The notes under the pieces: generated by a model
What the model was told of the DNA's origin: nothing
The model's database searches: none
What the model saw: the letters and a program-made list of their open reading frames with translations, nothing else
Made by a program: the position numbers and the translations under genes
NCBI GenBank assembly: GCA_022710485.1
Contig: JAKLGU010000005.1
Location: forward strand, 100,661-164,660
Reading direction: 5' to 3'
Origin: Gemmatimonadota bacterium
GTDB taxonomy: Bacteria > Gemmatimonadota > Gemmatimonadetes > Gemmatimonadales > GWC2-71-9
Length of the DNA: 64,000 bases
Part shown: piece by piece, positions 1 to 8,921 of the stretch
How the letters are laid out: each line of letters begins with the position of its first letter
How positions within the stretch are numbered: the stretch's first letter is position 1

Positions 1-1085
1 GGGTTCGGGTTCTCGATCAGGAACCCGCCGGCGCTGCCGGCGCCGCCCCACTGGTCCGCCCCGAGCGTGGTGAGGTGGTCGATCATTCGTTCCGCGTCGC
101 CGGGGGCGGCGCCGGACTCCTCGAGGGTGATTCCGTCGAACGGGGTGGTCCGATCCGAGATGTCGGCGGCGAAGAAGTACTGGAGCTTGTCCTGGATGAT
201 GGCGCCGCCCAGCGTGCCGCCGTACTGGAGGACCTTGAAGTCGGCCGACTTCAGGCCGTTGACGTCGGTTCCCACCAGGTCCTGGTTCTGGTAGCGCCCG
301 AACACCGACCCGTGGAACTGGTTGGTGCCGGACTGCGTGACCGCGTTGATCAGACCGCCGGCGAAGTTGCCCTGCCGGACGTCGTACGGCGCAATCAGCA
401 CCTGGAATTCCTTGACCGCCGCGAACGAAATCGCCCGGGCGTCCGCCTGGCCGCCGGGAGCGCCGGTGGAGCCGAGGCCGAAGAGGTCGTTGTTGACGCC
501 GCCGTCGATCTGGATGCTGTTGAAGCGGTTGTTCTGGCCGCCGGCGGACACGCCGCCCGATACGCCGGCGACCTGCGGGGTGGTCGCCACCAGGTTGGTG
601 AAGTTGCCCCCAAGCACCGGGAGGCGGGTGATGGCCGTGTTGCCGATGGACTGGGCGACGCCGGTCTTGGCCGTGTTCATGACGGGGTCGCCCGTCTCGG
701 CGCTGACGGCGATTTCCTCGACCTGGACGACCTGCGCCTTGAGTGCAAAGTCGGAGATGAACCGCTGGCCGAGGGCGAGCGTGACGTTGTCACGCCGCGC
801 AGCCTCGAACCCGATGGCGCGCGCCTCGATGGTGTATGGCCCGCCGACCGGCACGTTCTCGACGTAGAACCGGCCGTTCGCCTGGCTGGTGGCCTGGAGC
901 TTGGCGCCGGTGGAGCGGTTGGTGATCGTCACGATCGCCCCTTCCACTGCCGCCCCCGACTCCTGCTTGACGGTCCCGGACACCGCCGCCGTCGTGACGC
1001 CCTGCGCGGAGAGTGTGCCGGCCCCAAGCGCGAACAGCACGCCGACGACCGCCACGGTCGCTACCCGACGAAACCATGACTGCAT
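1..1085 (-). CDS. TonB-dependent receptor, carboxypeptidase-regulatory-like N-terminus (3' end outside window)
   Basis: Read on the minus strand from an ATG at 1083-1085, preceded by GAGGTG 5 nt upstream. The frame stays open to the window edge, so the C-terminus is missing. The protein starts with a signal peptide ending in LSAQG. A carboxypeptidase-regulatory-like Ig fold follows at about residues 25-105 (VSGTVKQESGAAVEGAIVTI, then NGRFYVENVPVGGPY). After that comes plug-like sequence. This is the Oar/CarbopepD_reg-TonB receptor layout used for outer-membrane uptake or export of an unknown ligand. The substrate cannot be told. It is separate from the larger receptor at 15715-19044 and shares only the architecture. 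Confidence 0.85.
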   Translation of the reverse strand, partial: MQSWFRRVATVAVVGVLFALGAGTLSAQGVTTAAVSGTVKQESGAAVEGAIVTITNRSTGAKLQATSQANGRFYVENVPVGGPYTIEARAIGFEAARRDNVTLALGQRFISDFALKAQVVQVEEIAVSAETGDPVMNTAKTGVAQSIGNTAITRLPVLGGNFTNLVATTPQVAGVSGGVSAGGQNNRFNSIQIDGGVNNDLFGLGSTGAPGGQADARAISFAAVKEFQVLIAPYDVRQGNFAGGLINAVTQSGTNQFHGSVFGRYQNQDLVGTDVNGLKSADFKVLQYGGTLGGAIIQDKLQYFFAADISDRTTPFDGITLEESGAAPGDAERMIDHLTTLGADQWGGAGSAGGFLIENPN

Positions 1086-1213
1086 AGGGACACCTCGACT
1101 GGAGTGAAGAGGGCGCGAGTCCAAGGGGAGAACCGGCACCGGGTGAATCAAACGCCTGCGCCATCGATCCGGGCCCCGGCCAGGGCCCGAAACGGGGATC
1201 GTGATGGCGCAAA

Positions 1214-1241
1214 AACTTACGCCCCGCTCGCCCGGGGTCAA
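1214..1241 (-). promoter_or_regulatory. Candidate promoter of the TonB receptor gene
   Basis: On the minus strand TTGACC (1241-1236) and TAAGTT (1219-1214) are separated by 16 nt and lie upstream of the receptor start. The -35 element overlaps the stop codon of the permease gene. A 7-bp hairpin (1170-1189) lies in the presumed leader. Motif match only. Confidence 0.35.
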
Positions 1242-2596
1242 GGAGCGCCGCGGCGCGTGGCCCGCCACACGAAATAGACCGGAACCCCGACCAGAATGAT
1301 CCCGAATGTGATGCCGGTGTTGACCGGATCGGTCCAGAGGGCGTTCAGGATGATCCCGATCGAGGCGGTCAGGAAGAGCAGCGGGACCACCGGGTAGCCC
1401 CAGGTCCGGTAGGGGCGGACCAGGTCCGGCTGGCGCTTCCGGAGCACGAAGACCGCCCCGACCGCCAGGGCGTAGAAGGGCCAGATGCCGAGGATGAACT
1501 TGTCGGCCAGCTGCTGGAAGTCGTTGAGCAGCACGTACACCACGCCCAGCGTGGTGGTGAGCAGGATCGCCACGGAGGGGCTCCCGTGCCGCGGGCTCAC
1601 CCGGGCGATGGCCTTGAAGAAAAGCCCCCGGTCGGCCATGGCGAAGAAGATGCGCGGGGCGGTCATCATCGAGCCGAGGAGGGCGCTGAAGGTGGAGATC
1701 ATCACCACGCCGGCGATGACCCCACCCCCGCCCCCGCCGAAGAGGGGAATCCGGTCCGCCGCCGTGGCGGCGATCAGCGCGGAGCCCGCCATTTCGGGCA
1801 GCGGCACCAGGTAGAGGTAGGCAAGGTTGACCACCAGGTAGATCGCGATGATGGCCAGCGTGCCCAGGATCAGGGCGCGGGGGAGGTTCTTCGCCGGGTC
1901 CCGCACCTCGCCGCCCACATAGGAAAGATCGGCCCAGCCATCATAGGTCCACATGATGGAGATGAGCGCGGTGCCCATGACCGAGAGCTGGACGCCGCCG
2001 CCCCACACAGGACCGAAATTGGCGGTGGTGCCCTCCCCGATCAGGAAGGCGAGCCCAGCGAGCCCGATAAGCGCCCCGTACTTGACCACGGTGGTCAGGT
2101 TGACCATGACCGCGGCGATGTTGACCCCGAAGTAATTGAAGAGGGCCACGACGATGATGGCTCCCGCCGCCACGTACTGCACCTGCGACGGCGTCAGCGG
2201 CAGGAAGTAGCCGAGGTACTCCGCAAAGATGGTCGAGATGGCCCCGAGCGCGGAGGCGCGGATGACCGCCAGCGCCGACCAGCCGAAGAGAAAGGCCGGA
2301 AGCGGGCCGAAGGCCTCGAGGATGTAGGCGAATACGCCACCCGAGCGGGGGAGCGCTGCCGCAAGCTCGGCGTAGGTCAGCGCCCCGCAGAGCGCAATCA
2401 GGCCGCCGATGGCCCAGGCGAGCAGGAACGGCCCCGGCTCGGTGATCCGGCCGGCCACGCTGGCCGGCACCCGGAAGATTCCGCTGCCGATGGTGGAGCC
2501 GACGAGCACTGCCACGGCGCTGGCGAGGCCGAGGCGCCGAGTGAGACGCTCGCCCCAGACGTCGCGCTCGCCCGAGTTCGGTTCATGTGTTTGCAT
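1238..2596 (-). CDS. APC-family amino-acid permease
   Basis: A 452-residue polytopic inner-membrane protein, predicted to be an amino-acid/cation symporter or exchanger of the amino acid-polyamine-organocation superfamily. The first helix carries the substrate-backbone motif GSTIGSGIF, followed by about 12 hydrophobic segments. The cytoplasmic loop GGEVRDPAKNLPRA is typical of LAT/YfnA-type members. I chose ATG 2596 because residues upstream of it (to 2698) are arginine-rich and run into the divergent ctaB promoter region. A run of six glycines (FGGGGGGVIAG) is unusual. The gene is divergent from ctaB. The substrate is not predictable from sequence. Confidence 0.88.
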   Translation of the reverse strand: MQTHEPNSGERDVWGERLTRRLGLASAVAVLVGSTIGSGIFRVPASVAGRITEPGPFLLAWAIGGLIALCGALTYAELAAALPRSGGVFAYILEAFGPLPAFLFGWSALAVIRASALGAISTIFAEYLGYFLPLTPSQVQYVAAGAIIVVALFNYFGVNIAAVMVNLTTVVKYGALIGLAGLAFLIGEGTTANFGPVWGGGVQLSVMGTALISIMWTYDGWADLSYVGGEVRDPAKNLPRALILGTLAIIAIYLVVNLAYLYLVPLPEMAGSALIAATAADRIPLFGGGGGGVIAGVVMISTFSALLGSMMTAPRIFFAMADRGLFFKAIARVSPRHGSPSVAILLTTTLGVVYVLLNDFQQLADKFILGIWPFYALAVGAVFVLRKRQPDLVRPYRTWGYPVVPLLFLTASIGIILNALWTDPVNTGITFGIILVGVPVYFVWRATRRGAP

Positions 2597-2685
2597 CGGT
2601 GGAGTTTGCGCCCCCCGGCGCCGCTTGACAAGGACCCGCCGGAGGCCGTTTCTTTTCCCCCTTCTCCCAGTGACCCGGAGCAGGC

Positions 2686-3624
2686 ATGGCCGTCGCACGC
2701 GATCTGTTGGCCCTGACCAAGCCCCGGGTCATTTCCCTCCTCCTGGTCACCGCCGTGGCCCCGATGTACATCACCGGCCTCGGGGCGCCCCCCCTCTCCC
2801 TCGTGGGGTGGGTGCTCCTCGGCGGGTTCCTGATGGCCGGCGGCGCCAACGCCATCAACATGTGGTTCGACCAGGACATCGACCATTTCATGTCCCGGAC
2901 CAAGCTCCGTCCCGTCCCCTCGGGACGGATCCCGCCGAGGGCGGCGCTGGCGTTCGGCGTCGGGCTGGGGTCGCTGGCGTTCGCCATCCTCTGGCGGTTC
3001 GCCAACCCGCTCAGCGCCTGGCTGGCCCTCGGCGGCCTCCTCTTCTATGTACTCGTGTATACGGTGTGGCTGAAGCGCTCCACGCCCCAGAATATCGTGA
3101 TCGGCGGCGCCGCCGGCGCCTTTCCCCCGCTGGTGGGATACGCCGCCATGGCGGGGCACCTCGACCTCGTCGCCTTCTACCTCTTCGCCATCATCTTTTA
3201 CTGGACCCCGCCCCACTTCTGGGCGCTGGCGCTGCTCAAAAAGGGGGAGTACGCCAAGGCGGGGGTGCCGATGCTCCCGGTGGTGCGCGGCGAGCGCGAG
3301 ACCAAGGTGCAGATGCTCATCTACACCCTGATCCTGATCCCGCTGACCATCCTCCCCGCCCTCTTCGGCGCGTTCGGACTCATTTACGCGGTCACGGCGC
3401 TGGCCCTCGGCGGGCGGTTCCTCTGGTACAACTTCCAGCTCCTTCGGGAGGAGGGGGTCACCCCCACCGCCTGGAAGATGTACAAGTACTCGCTGGCGTA
3501 CCTGGCGCTGCTCTTCCTGGCCATGAGCGTGGACCGCTCGATGCCGCGCGAGGCGCGGGCGGAGGCCCCCGAGGTGATCCTCCTCGACCAGCCGGCCCCC
3601 GCGGCCGGCATCCCTGGCCGGTGA
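2686..3624 (+). CDS. ctaB: Protoheme IX farnesyltransferase (heme O synthase)
   Basis: A 312-residue UbiA-superfamily membrane prenyltransferase that converts heme b to heme O with farnesyl diphosphate, for heme-copper oxidases. The first prenyl-diphosphate/Mg motif is present as NAINMWFDQDIDHFMSRT (Asn and two Asp), followed by RPVPSGRI. A second family motif is YTVWLKRSTPQN. About nine hydrophobic segments are visible and the length fits CtaB/CyoE. The stop overlaps the GTG start of the downstream ABC exporter (GTGA), so the two are co-transcribed. No cox genes or ctaA are in the window. A short C-terminal extension after residue 280 is proline/alanine-rich and not conserved. Confidence 0.95.
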   Translation: MAVARDLLALTKPRVISLLLVTAVAPMYITGLGAPPLSLVGWVLLGGFLMAGGANAINMWFDQDIDHFMSRTKLRPVPSGRIPPRAALAFGVGLGSLAFAILWRFANPLSAWLALGGLLFYVLVYTVWLKRSTPQNIVIGGAAGAFPPLVGYAAMAGHLDLVAFYLFAIIFYWTPPHFWALALLKKGEYAKAGVPMLPVVRGERETKVQMLIYTLILIPLTILPALFGAFGLIYAVTALALGGRFLWYNFQLLREEGVTPTAWKMYKYSLAYLALLFLAMSVDRSMPREARAEAPEVILLDQPAPAAGIPGR

Positions 3625-5435
3625 CGATACCGCTCGAGCCAGCCGCGCGCCGCCGACTCCCCTCTCCCAAGCAGCTCACCCGGCTCTGGCCCCGGGTCAG
3701 GCCCCATCGCAAGGCGCTGACACTCGCCTCCCTGGCGCTGCTCCTGAGCGCCGCCATCGGCCTGGCCTTCCCGCTCGTGGTGGGCCGGCTGCTCGACGCC
3801 GCCTTCGTGGACCAGGACCGGGCGTTGCTCGACCGGGTGGCCCTCGGCCTGACGGGGCTCTTCCTGGTGCAGGCCTTCCTCAACTACGCGCAGACCTACC
3901 TCCTGAGCGCCACCGGGGAACGGGCGGTGGCCGGCCTGCGCGAGGAGCTCTTCGCCAAGCTGCTCGACATGCCGCCGGGGTTCTTCGCGGACCGCAAGAC
4001 GGGCGAACTGACCAGCCGGCTGACCACCGACATCGGCCTCCTGCAGGGCGTCCTGAGCCACCAGATCGCCGAGTTTTCGCGCCAGGTCCTGGCGCTGGTG
4101 GGTGGCATCATCCTCCTGACCTGGCTCCAGCCCAGCCTGACCCTGACCGCGCTGGCGGTGGTGCCGGTGGCGGTCTGGACGGCGCTCTTTTTCGGGCGGC
4201 GGCTCCGTCGCATCAGCACCGGGGTGCAGGACAAGGTGGCCGACGCGACGGCAGTGGCCGAGGAGGCGTTCAGCCAGATCCGCACGGTCCAGAGCTTCGT
4301 GCAGGAGCCGGCGGAGCGGGCGCGCTATGGCGGGATGATCGGCAAGGTGGTCGAGTCGGCGCTGGTGCGGGCGCAGGTGCGCGGCGTCTTCTTCGGGGCC
4401 ATCACCTTCAGCATGTTCACCGGGATCGTGGTTGTGCTCTGGCAGGGAGGGCGGCTGGTGCTGGACGGCTCCCTGACCGCCGGCACCCTGGTGAGCTTCC
4501 TGCTCTACACCGTCACGATCGCCGCCTCGGTGGGGGCGCTGGCGTCGTTCTTCAGCAACTACCAGGAATCGGTGGGGGCCGCGGAGCGGGTCTTCCAGCT
4601 GCTGGAGTCCGAGACCGCCATTGCGGACCCGCCCGCGCCTGTGCCCCTGCCGAAGCCGGTCCGGGGCCGGGTCGAGTTCGACCGGGTGTCCTTCAGGTAC
4701 CTCGACCACCCGAACGCCCCCTGGGCCATCCGCGAGGTAAGCCTGGCCCTAGCCCCGGGCGAGGTGGTGGCCCTGGTGGGCCCGTCGGGAGCCGGGAAGA
4801 CCACGCTCATCAGCCTCCTCCCCCGGTTCTGGGACGTGGCGGAGGGCAGCATCCGGCTCGAAGGGACCGACATCCGGCAGCTCCGGCTGCGGGAGCTCCG
4901 GGGGGCCATCGGGGTGGTGCCTCAGGAGCCGGCCCTCTTCAGCGGCACGGTCCGCGAAAACATCGCCTACGCGCGTCCAGAGGCCTCTGGGGCGGACGTG
5001 GAGCGGGCGGCCCGGGCGGCGCACGCCCATGAGTTCATCGAGCGCCTGCCGGCCGGCTATGAGACCATCGTGGGGGAACGGGGGGTCAAGCTGTCGGGGG
5101 GGCAGCGGCAGCGGATCGCCATCGCCCGGGCGGTCCTGAAGGACCCGGCGGTCCTGGTGCTGGACGAAGCCACCAGCAGCCTCGACACCGAGAGCGAGCG
5201 GCTGGTGGAGGACGCCCTCGAAAAGCTGCTGGTCGGACGCACCACCCTTATTATTGCCCACCGCCTGAGCACCGTCCGCCGGGCCGACCGGCTGGCGGTG
5301 CTCGACCACGGCCGGGTGGTCGAGGAAGGCTCCCACGCCGACCTGCTGGCGCAGGGGGGGCTCTATGCCCGGCTCTATCAGCGGCAGTTCCGGAACGGCG
5401 ATGCGGAGCTGGAGGGCGCGGCGGCCGCCAGCTGA
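3621..5435 (+). CDS. MsbA/LmrA-type ABC exporter (fused permease and ATPase)
   Basis: A half-transporter of 604 residues starting at GTG 3621, which overlaps the ctaB stop. Residues ~30-325 form a six-helix type I ABC exporter domain. The ATPase follows with Walker A GPSGAGKTT near 388, signature LSGGQRQRIAIARA near 490, Walker B VLVLDEATSSLD near 511 and H-loop AHRLST near 545. It should act as a homodimer, exporting a lipid or hydrophobic compound. The link to ctaB is positional only. MsbA-like lipid flippase or multidrug exporter are equally possible from sequence. Confidence 0.9.
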   Translation: MTIPLEPAARRRLPSPKQLTRLWPRVRPHRKALTLASLALLLSAAIGLAFPLVVGRLLDAAFVDQDRALLDRVALGLTGLFLVQAFLNYAQTYLLSATGERAVAGLREELFAKLLDMPPGFFADRKTGELTSRLTTDIGLLQGVLSHQIAEFSRQVLALVGGIILLTWLQPSLTLTALAVVPVAVWTALFFGRRLRRISTGVQDKVADATAVAEEAFSQIRTVQSFVQEPAERARYGGMIGKVVESALVRAQVRGVFFGAITFSMFTGIVVVLWQGGRLVLDGSLTAGTLVSFLLYTVTIAASVGALASFFSNYQESVGAAERVFQLLESETAIADPPAPVPLPKPVRGRVEFDRVSFRYLDHPNAPWAIREVSLALAPGEVVALVGPSGAGKTTLISLLPRFWDVAEGSIRLEGTDIRQLRLRELRGAIGVVPQEPALFSGTVRENIAYARPEASGADVERAARAAHAHEFIERLPAGYETIVGERGVKLSGGQRQRIAIARAVLKDPAVLVLDEATSSLDTESERLVEDALEKLLVGRTTLIIAHRLSTVRRADRLAVLDHGRVVEEGSHADLLAQGGLYARLYQRQFRNGDAELEGAAAAS

Positions 5436-5467
5436 CCCCTAGGATTGATACCTAACCAGAGGTCCAG

Positions 5468-6862
5468 ATGAAGAGTCAGATCGGCACCCTTGCCGCCGCG
5501 GCTGCCATGCTGCTCGCGGTGGGTGCGTGCGGTGAGGCCGACCCGCAGGCGCCGAGTCCCCAGCAGTACAAGGGGGCCGAAGTTGAGGCCATCCCGGAAA
5601 ACGTTCTCGCGGCCGCGGTCCTTGTCCGCGCGGCGGCGTACGACAGTGCATATGTCGAGTATCAGTCCGGCGCAGGGCCGGCCCTGAGGACCCCCGCGGT
5701 GGGCTTTGCCGGAGACACGATGACGCGGGTGCCCGTCCTCGGCCTCGACACCGCGACAACCTACACCTTCCGCGTGGCGCTGACCCGCACTGGAGCCGAT
5801 GACGAGGTCGTCGATTCCCTGGCCTTCGCGAGCGGCTCCCTCCCGGCGTGGATTCCCGCCATTGGCAGCCTTGGCACCTCCAGCGAGTCGGGCTACCTGG
5901 CGCTGTCCCTGCCATCGGGCGCGGTCACCGTGGACAACACCGGGAAGGTGCTCTGGTACCACTACTCGCCCAACGGGACCCTCAACTCCTTCCAGGCGCA
6001 CCCAGCCGGTGTCTATACCCTGCTCGGCACGGGGGTCGGGGAAACCGAATTTCATGTATTGAACGCCTTGGGCGAAGAGACCGGCACGCTGACCTGCGTG
6101 GGTCGGCCGACGCGGTTCCACGACCTGCTGATTGCCGCGGGCGGCGACGCCTGGATTCTGTGCGACGAGACTCGCGTGATGGACTTGAGCAGCGTCGGTG
6201 GGTTGCCCAGCGCGTCGGTGACTGCCACCGTGGTGCAGCACCTCTCGGCCACAGGGGCACTCCTTTGGGAATGGAACGCCTTCGACCACTTCGACATTAC
6301 CGATGTTCCGCTGGTTGATCGGACTGGTGTCAACGTCAATTTCACCCACGGCAACGGTATCGGCTTCGATAGCGACTCCAACCTGATCCTCGGCTTCCGG
6401 AGCCTCAGCGAGGTCACCAAGGTGAACCGGACCACCGGGGCCGTCATCTGGCGCCTCGGCGGGCTGGCGAACCAGTTCACCTTCCTGAACGACCCCAAGG
6501 GACAGTTCGAGCGGCAGCATGGCGTGCGGGTGGCCGGCACCGGACAGATCCAGCTGCTCGACAACGGGCTCGGCGCCCCCAGCCGCTTCGTTCGCTACCT
6601 GCTCAACCCCGTGACGCTCACCGCCACGATGGAGTGGCAGTTCATCGACACGCCGACCACATACACCAATGTCGGCGGCTCCACGCAGTACCACCCCGAC
6701 GGGCATGGCACGGTGTCGTTCGGCCGCGCCGGACGGGTGATCGAGGTCGATCATGTCGGCAACCGGGCCTGGGAGCTGACCGGCCTGGACGGGGTCTACG
6801 TCTTCCGTACCCAGCGCATTGGCTCCCTCTACACTTCCGGCTTTGGGGAGCCAACCCGGTAG
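5468..6862 (+). CDS. Arylsulfotransferase (ASST)-like lipoprotein
   Basis: A 464-residue lipoprotein: signal peptide with lipobox-like AVGAC at about residues 17-21. A fibronectin-III-like domain follows (~35-115, ending in TYTFRVALTRTGADD). The rest is a repeat-rich beta-propeller with ASST hallmarks: VDNTGKVLWYHY, NFTHGNGIGFDSDSNLILGFRS, INWRLGG-type blades and FERQHGVRVAGTG. Histidines in these blades correspond in position to the catalytic/sulfate-binding histidines of the arylsulfate sulfotransferase family. A sulfotransferase activity is inferred from family only; many of these paralogues are untested. The gene is a single transcription unit ending before the hairpin at 7122-7161. Confidence 0.75.
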   Translation: MKSQIGTLAAAAAMLLAVGACGEADPQAPSPQQYKGAEVEAIPENVLAAAVLVRAAAYDSAYVEYQSGAGPALRTPAVGFAGDTMTRVPVLGLDTATTYTFRVALTRTGADDEVVDSLAFASGSLPAWIPAIGSLGTSSESGYLALSLPSGAVTVDNTGKVLWYHYSPNGTLNSFQAHPAGVYTLLGTGVGETEFHVLNALGEETGTLTCVGRPTRFHDLLIAAGGDAWILCDETRVMDLSSVGGLPSASVTATVVQHLSATGALLWEWNAFDHFDITDVPLVDRTGVNVNFTHGNGIGFDSDSNLILGFRSLSEVTKVNRTTGAVIWRLGGLANQFTFLNDPKGQFERQHGVRVAGTGQIQLLDNGLGAPSRFVRYLLNPVTLTATMEWQFIDTPTTYTNVGGSTQYHPDGHGTVSFGRAGRVIEVDHVGNRAWELTGLDGVYVFRTQRIGSLYTSGFGEPTR

Positions 6863-7121
6863 CGCGGTGCGGTTGGGGTTCGATCACGCAACGGCCAGGT
6901 AATCCGGGCTGGCCGACGCCGCGTTCTTCTCGGGTGACGCACACCGACAGGCACGCGGTTCAACCCGATCATCACACGGCAACGTCGGCCCACGGGTCCC
7001 CGCCGCCTCCCCCGCGACAGGTCTGCTTGGCGGCGTAGCACCTGCCCGGCGGTTGCTGTCGACGATCTCCGACCCTCTCGCGGCCGACGTGCCTGAGCGC
7101 CATGGACCGGTGCTCAAGACA

Positions 7122-7161
7122 CACAAGCGCCCCCTGCCGCGTAGGGCAGGGGGCGCTTGTG
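7122..7161. terminator. Bidirectional terminator-like hairpin between convergent genes
   Basis: A perfect 17-bp inverted repeat (left arm 7122-7138, right arm 7145-7161, CACAAGCGCC...GGCGCTTGTG at the ends) with a 6-nt loop GCGTAG. It is the only notable element in the 328-bp gap 6863-7190. The convergent genes end at 6862 and 7191. There is no clear U-tract, so it may act by stem strength or as a 3' end-stabilising hairpin. Confidence 0.7.
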
Positions 7162-7190
7162 ATCCAGCCCCATCTACTCACCTGCCGTGC

Positions 7191-8837
7191 CTACGGCGCG
7201 GAGACGGCCACGATATTGATGCTGACCCACGCCGGCGACGCACCGGCATACAGCTCGGGTCCGATGAGGTAGCTCCCGGGCGCAAACTGATGCGTCGAGA
7301 CCTCCGGCTGCGCACCAGTTCCAGCTCCAAAATATCCCAGGAAGGCGCCGGCGGCCGTGTAGAAGGCAACGTCGATGTCTGCCCCATTGGACCAGTTGAT
7401 CGTCGTCGTGAGGGTCGTCGTCGCCAGGATATCAATCTTGTAGTACTGCGGCGTAGCTGTGTAGGCATCAAAGAATCCGCGGGACTGGCCCACCGGCGGA
7501 ACGGCAACCGTCGGTGCCGTCCCTGTGGCAGCCGTGCCAGGGAGGGCAGCCGCGGTGCCCAGCATCGCGAGTGGAGTCGGCAACACCGCGGGGATCGTGA
7601 GTTGGAACGCGGGAGCCGAAGCTGGAATGACCCCCGTGACCGCATTCGGTGAGCCTGCGGAACCGGGCATCGGCTGCACGGTGATCGTGGTTGCCGTTCG
7701 ATCTTGAACAAGCGCGGCCCCTGTGAGTGGCCAGCTTGGAGTACCGGTCGAGGTGAAAGAAAAACCAGGTCCAGCGGTTAGGACGACCGACTCTCCGATT
7801 TGCGGGGTGTAGCTGCTCAGCGTGGCCGGGAAACTCGCCACGACCGCGCTGTACACCGAGTCCGCCGAAACCAGCGTGTACTCGAACTGCGGCGCGCCCT
7901 TGAAGGTCACGCGGGTGACCTGGAGCGGTGACGCCACGTTCGGGCCGACGTTGAGCACGGCGACCGTGCTGTCGGCCGAGATACTCGCCACGGTCGGCGC
8001 GGTCTGGGTCGGGAAGGTAAAGACCGACGGGAGCGTGTTGCCGCAGGTCGGGTTGCACTTGAACGCGTACGCCGCATTCAGCGTGACGGTCGTTTGGCCG
8101 GCCACCAGCGGCGAGACGGTGGCGGGGAGCTTCCCGGTCCAGGTGCCGGACTGGCTGCCGGTCAGCTTGTCCTTCGTGGTCAGCGTGACCGGGGCGATCG
8201 TCGGGAACTCGGCGTTGCTCACCAGCGTCACGACCGCGGTGGTGTCGGTGGTCGGCGCGTTGATGAAGCGGAGCGACAGCGAGTCCGGCGCGCGGTCGAT
8301 GATGATCGGGGCCACGTTGCCCGGAAAGGTGACCGCGGACGTCGGCGACAGCCGGAGCGTCGAGGGCATCGTCATGGTGACGGTGTCGCCCGGGTTCGGG
8401 TTGGCCGGGGAGAAGGTGGCGTAGAGGTTGCCGGGGACCACGTTGACCTGGACCGCGAGCGTCTTGCCACCGGCGCTGGCGGTGAAGGTCGAGATGCCGA
8501 GCGCGGTGCCCGTGACGGTGACGCGGACCTCGGTCTGCTCCTCGGGCAGCGTCAGCGTGCCGTCGGAGTTGTAGACGGGCCGATAGCTCGAGTCCATGGC
8601 CACCGTGAAGTTCGGCGACGAGGCGGTGAAGGTCCACGCCTCGGGGATCTGGCCGTCGAGCTCGTCGACCAGCTGGAAGGAGATCAGCTGGGATGAATCC
8701 TGCTTGACGAAGACCAGCGCCGGCGCGGCGAGGATCTGGTAGGGCACCCCCGCTTCATCGGAGGTCTGGTCGCTGCTGCACGACCACAAACCCACACAGG
8801 CGGCGAGCAGGACCGAACCACGAATCATACGTGTCAT
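7191..8837 (-). CDS. Ig-like/PPC-domain surface lipoprotein
   Basis: A 548-residue lipoprotein: MTRMIRGSVLLAACVGLWSC is a short signal with a terminal lipobox cysteine. The body consists of beta-rich Ig-like segments full of Thr/Ser/Val (for example VRVTVTGTALGISTFTASAGG at about 108-128). The last ~100 residues (GFFDAYTATPQYYKIDI... NWSNGADIDVAFYTAAG... FAPGSYLIG) resemble a bacterial pre-peptidase C-terminal (PPC) domain. ATG 8837 has GAGG 7 nt upstream. It is the last gene of the minus-strand outer-membrane operon that starts at 19044, 84 bp after the GWxTD gene. A surface-attached structural or binding role is likely. No catalytic motif was seen. Confidence 0.6.
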   Translation of the reverse strand: MTRMIRGSVLLAACVGLWSCSSDQTSDEAGVPYQILAAPALVFVKQDSSQLISFQLVDELDGQIPEAWTFTASSPNFTVAMDSSYRPVYNSDGTLTLPEEQTEVRVTVTGTALGISTFTASAGGKTLAVQVNVVPGNLYATFSPANPNPGDTVTMTMPSTLRLSPTSAVTFPGNVAPIIIDRAPDSLSLRFINAPTTDTTAVVTLVSNAEFPTIAPVTLTTKDKLTGSQSGTWTGKLPATVSPLVAGQTTVTLNAAYAFKCNPTCGNTLPSVFTFPTQTAPTVASISADSTVAVLNVGPNVASPLQVTRVTFKGAPQFEYTLVSADSVYSAVVASFPATLSSYTPQIGESVVLTAGPGFSFTSTGTPSWPLTGAALVQDRTATTITVQPMPGSAGSPNAVTGVIPASAPAFQLTIPAVLPTPLAMLGTAAALPGTAATGTAPTVAVPPVGQSRGFFDAYTATPQYYKIDILATTTLTTTINWSNGADIDVAFYTAAGAFLGYFGAGTGAQPEVSTHQFAPGSYLIGPELYAGASPAWVSINIVAVSAP

Positions 8838-8921
8838 ACTTGTACCTCGTTCTCGGAAGACGGTGGAAAGCGGCTCTTTCCGGCGTCCTGCAGTGAAACT
8901 TCCTTGTGTTACGACACTCGG

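Noticed and set aside
2409..3620. Upstream extension of the ABC exporter frame across ctaB
   Set aside because: Overlaps ctaB in another frame; the exporter domain starts after GTG 3621.
6863..7121. Short frames in the gap after the arylsulfotransferase-like gene
   Set aside because: No ribosome site, no motif and Arg/Pro-rich translation; only the hairpin at 7122-7161 is supported.
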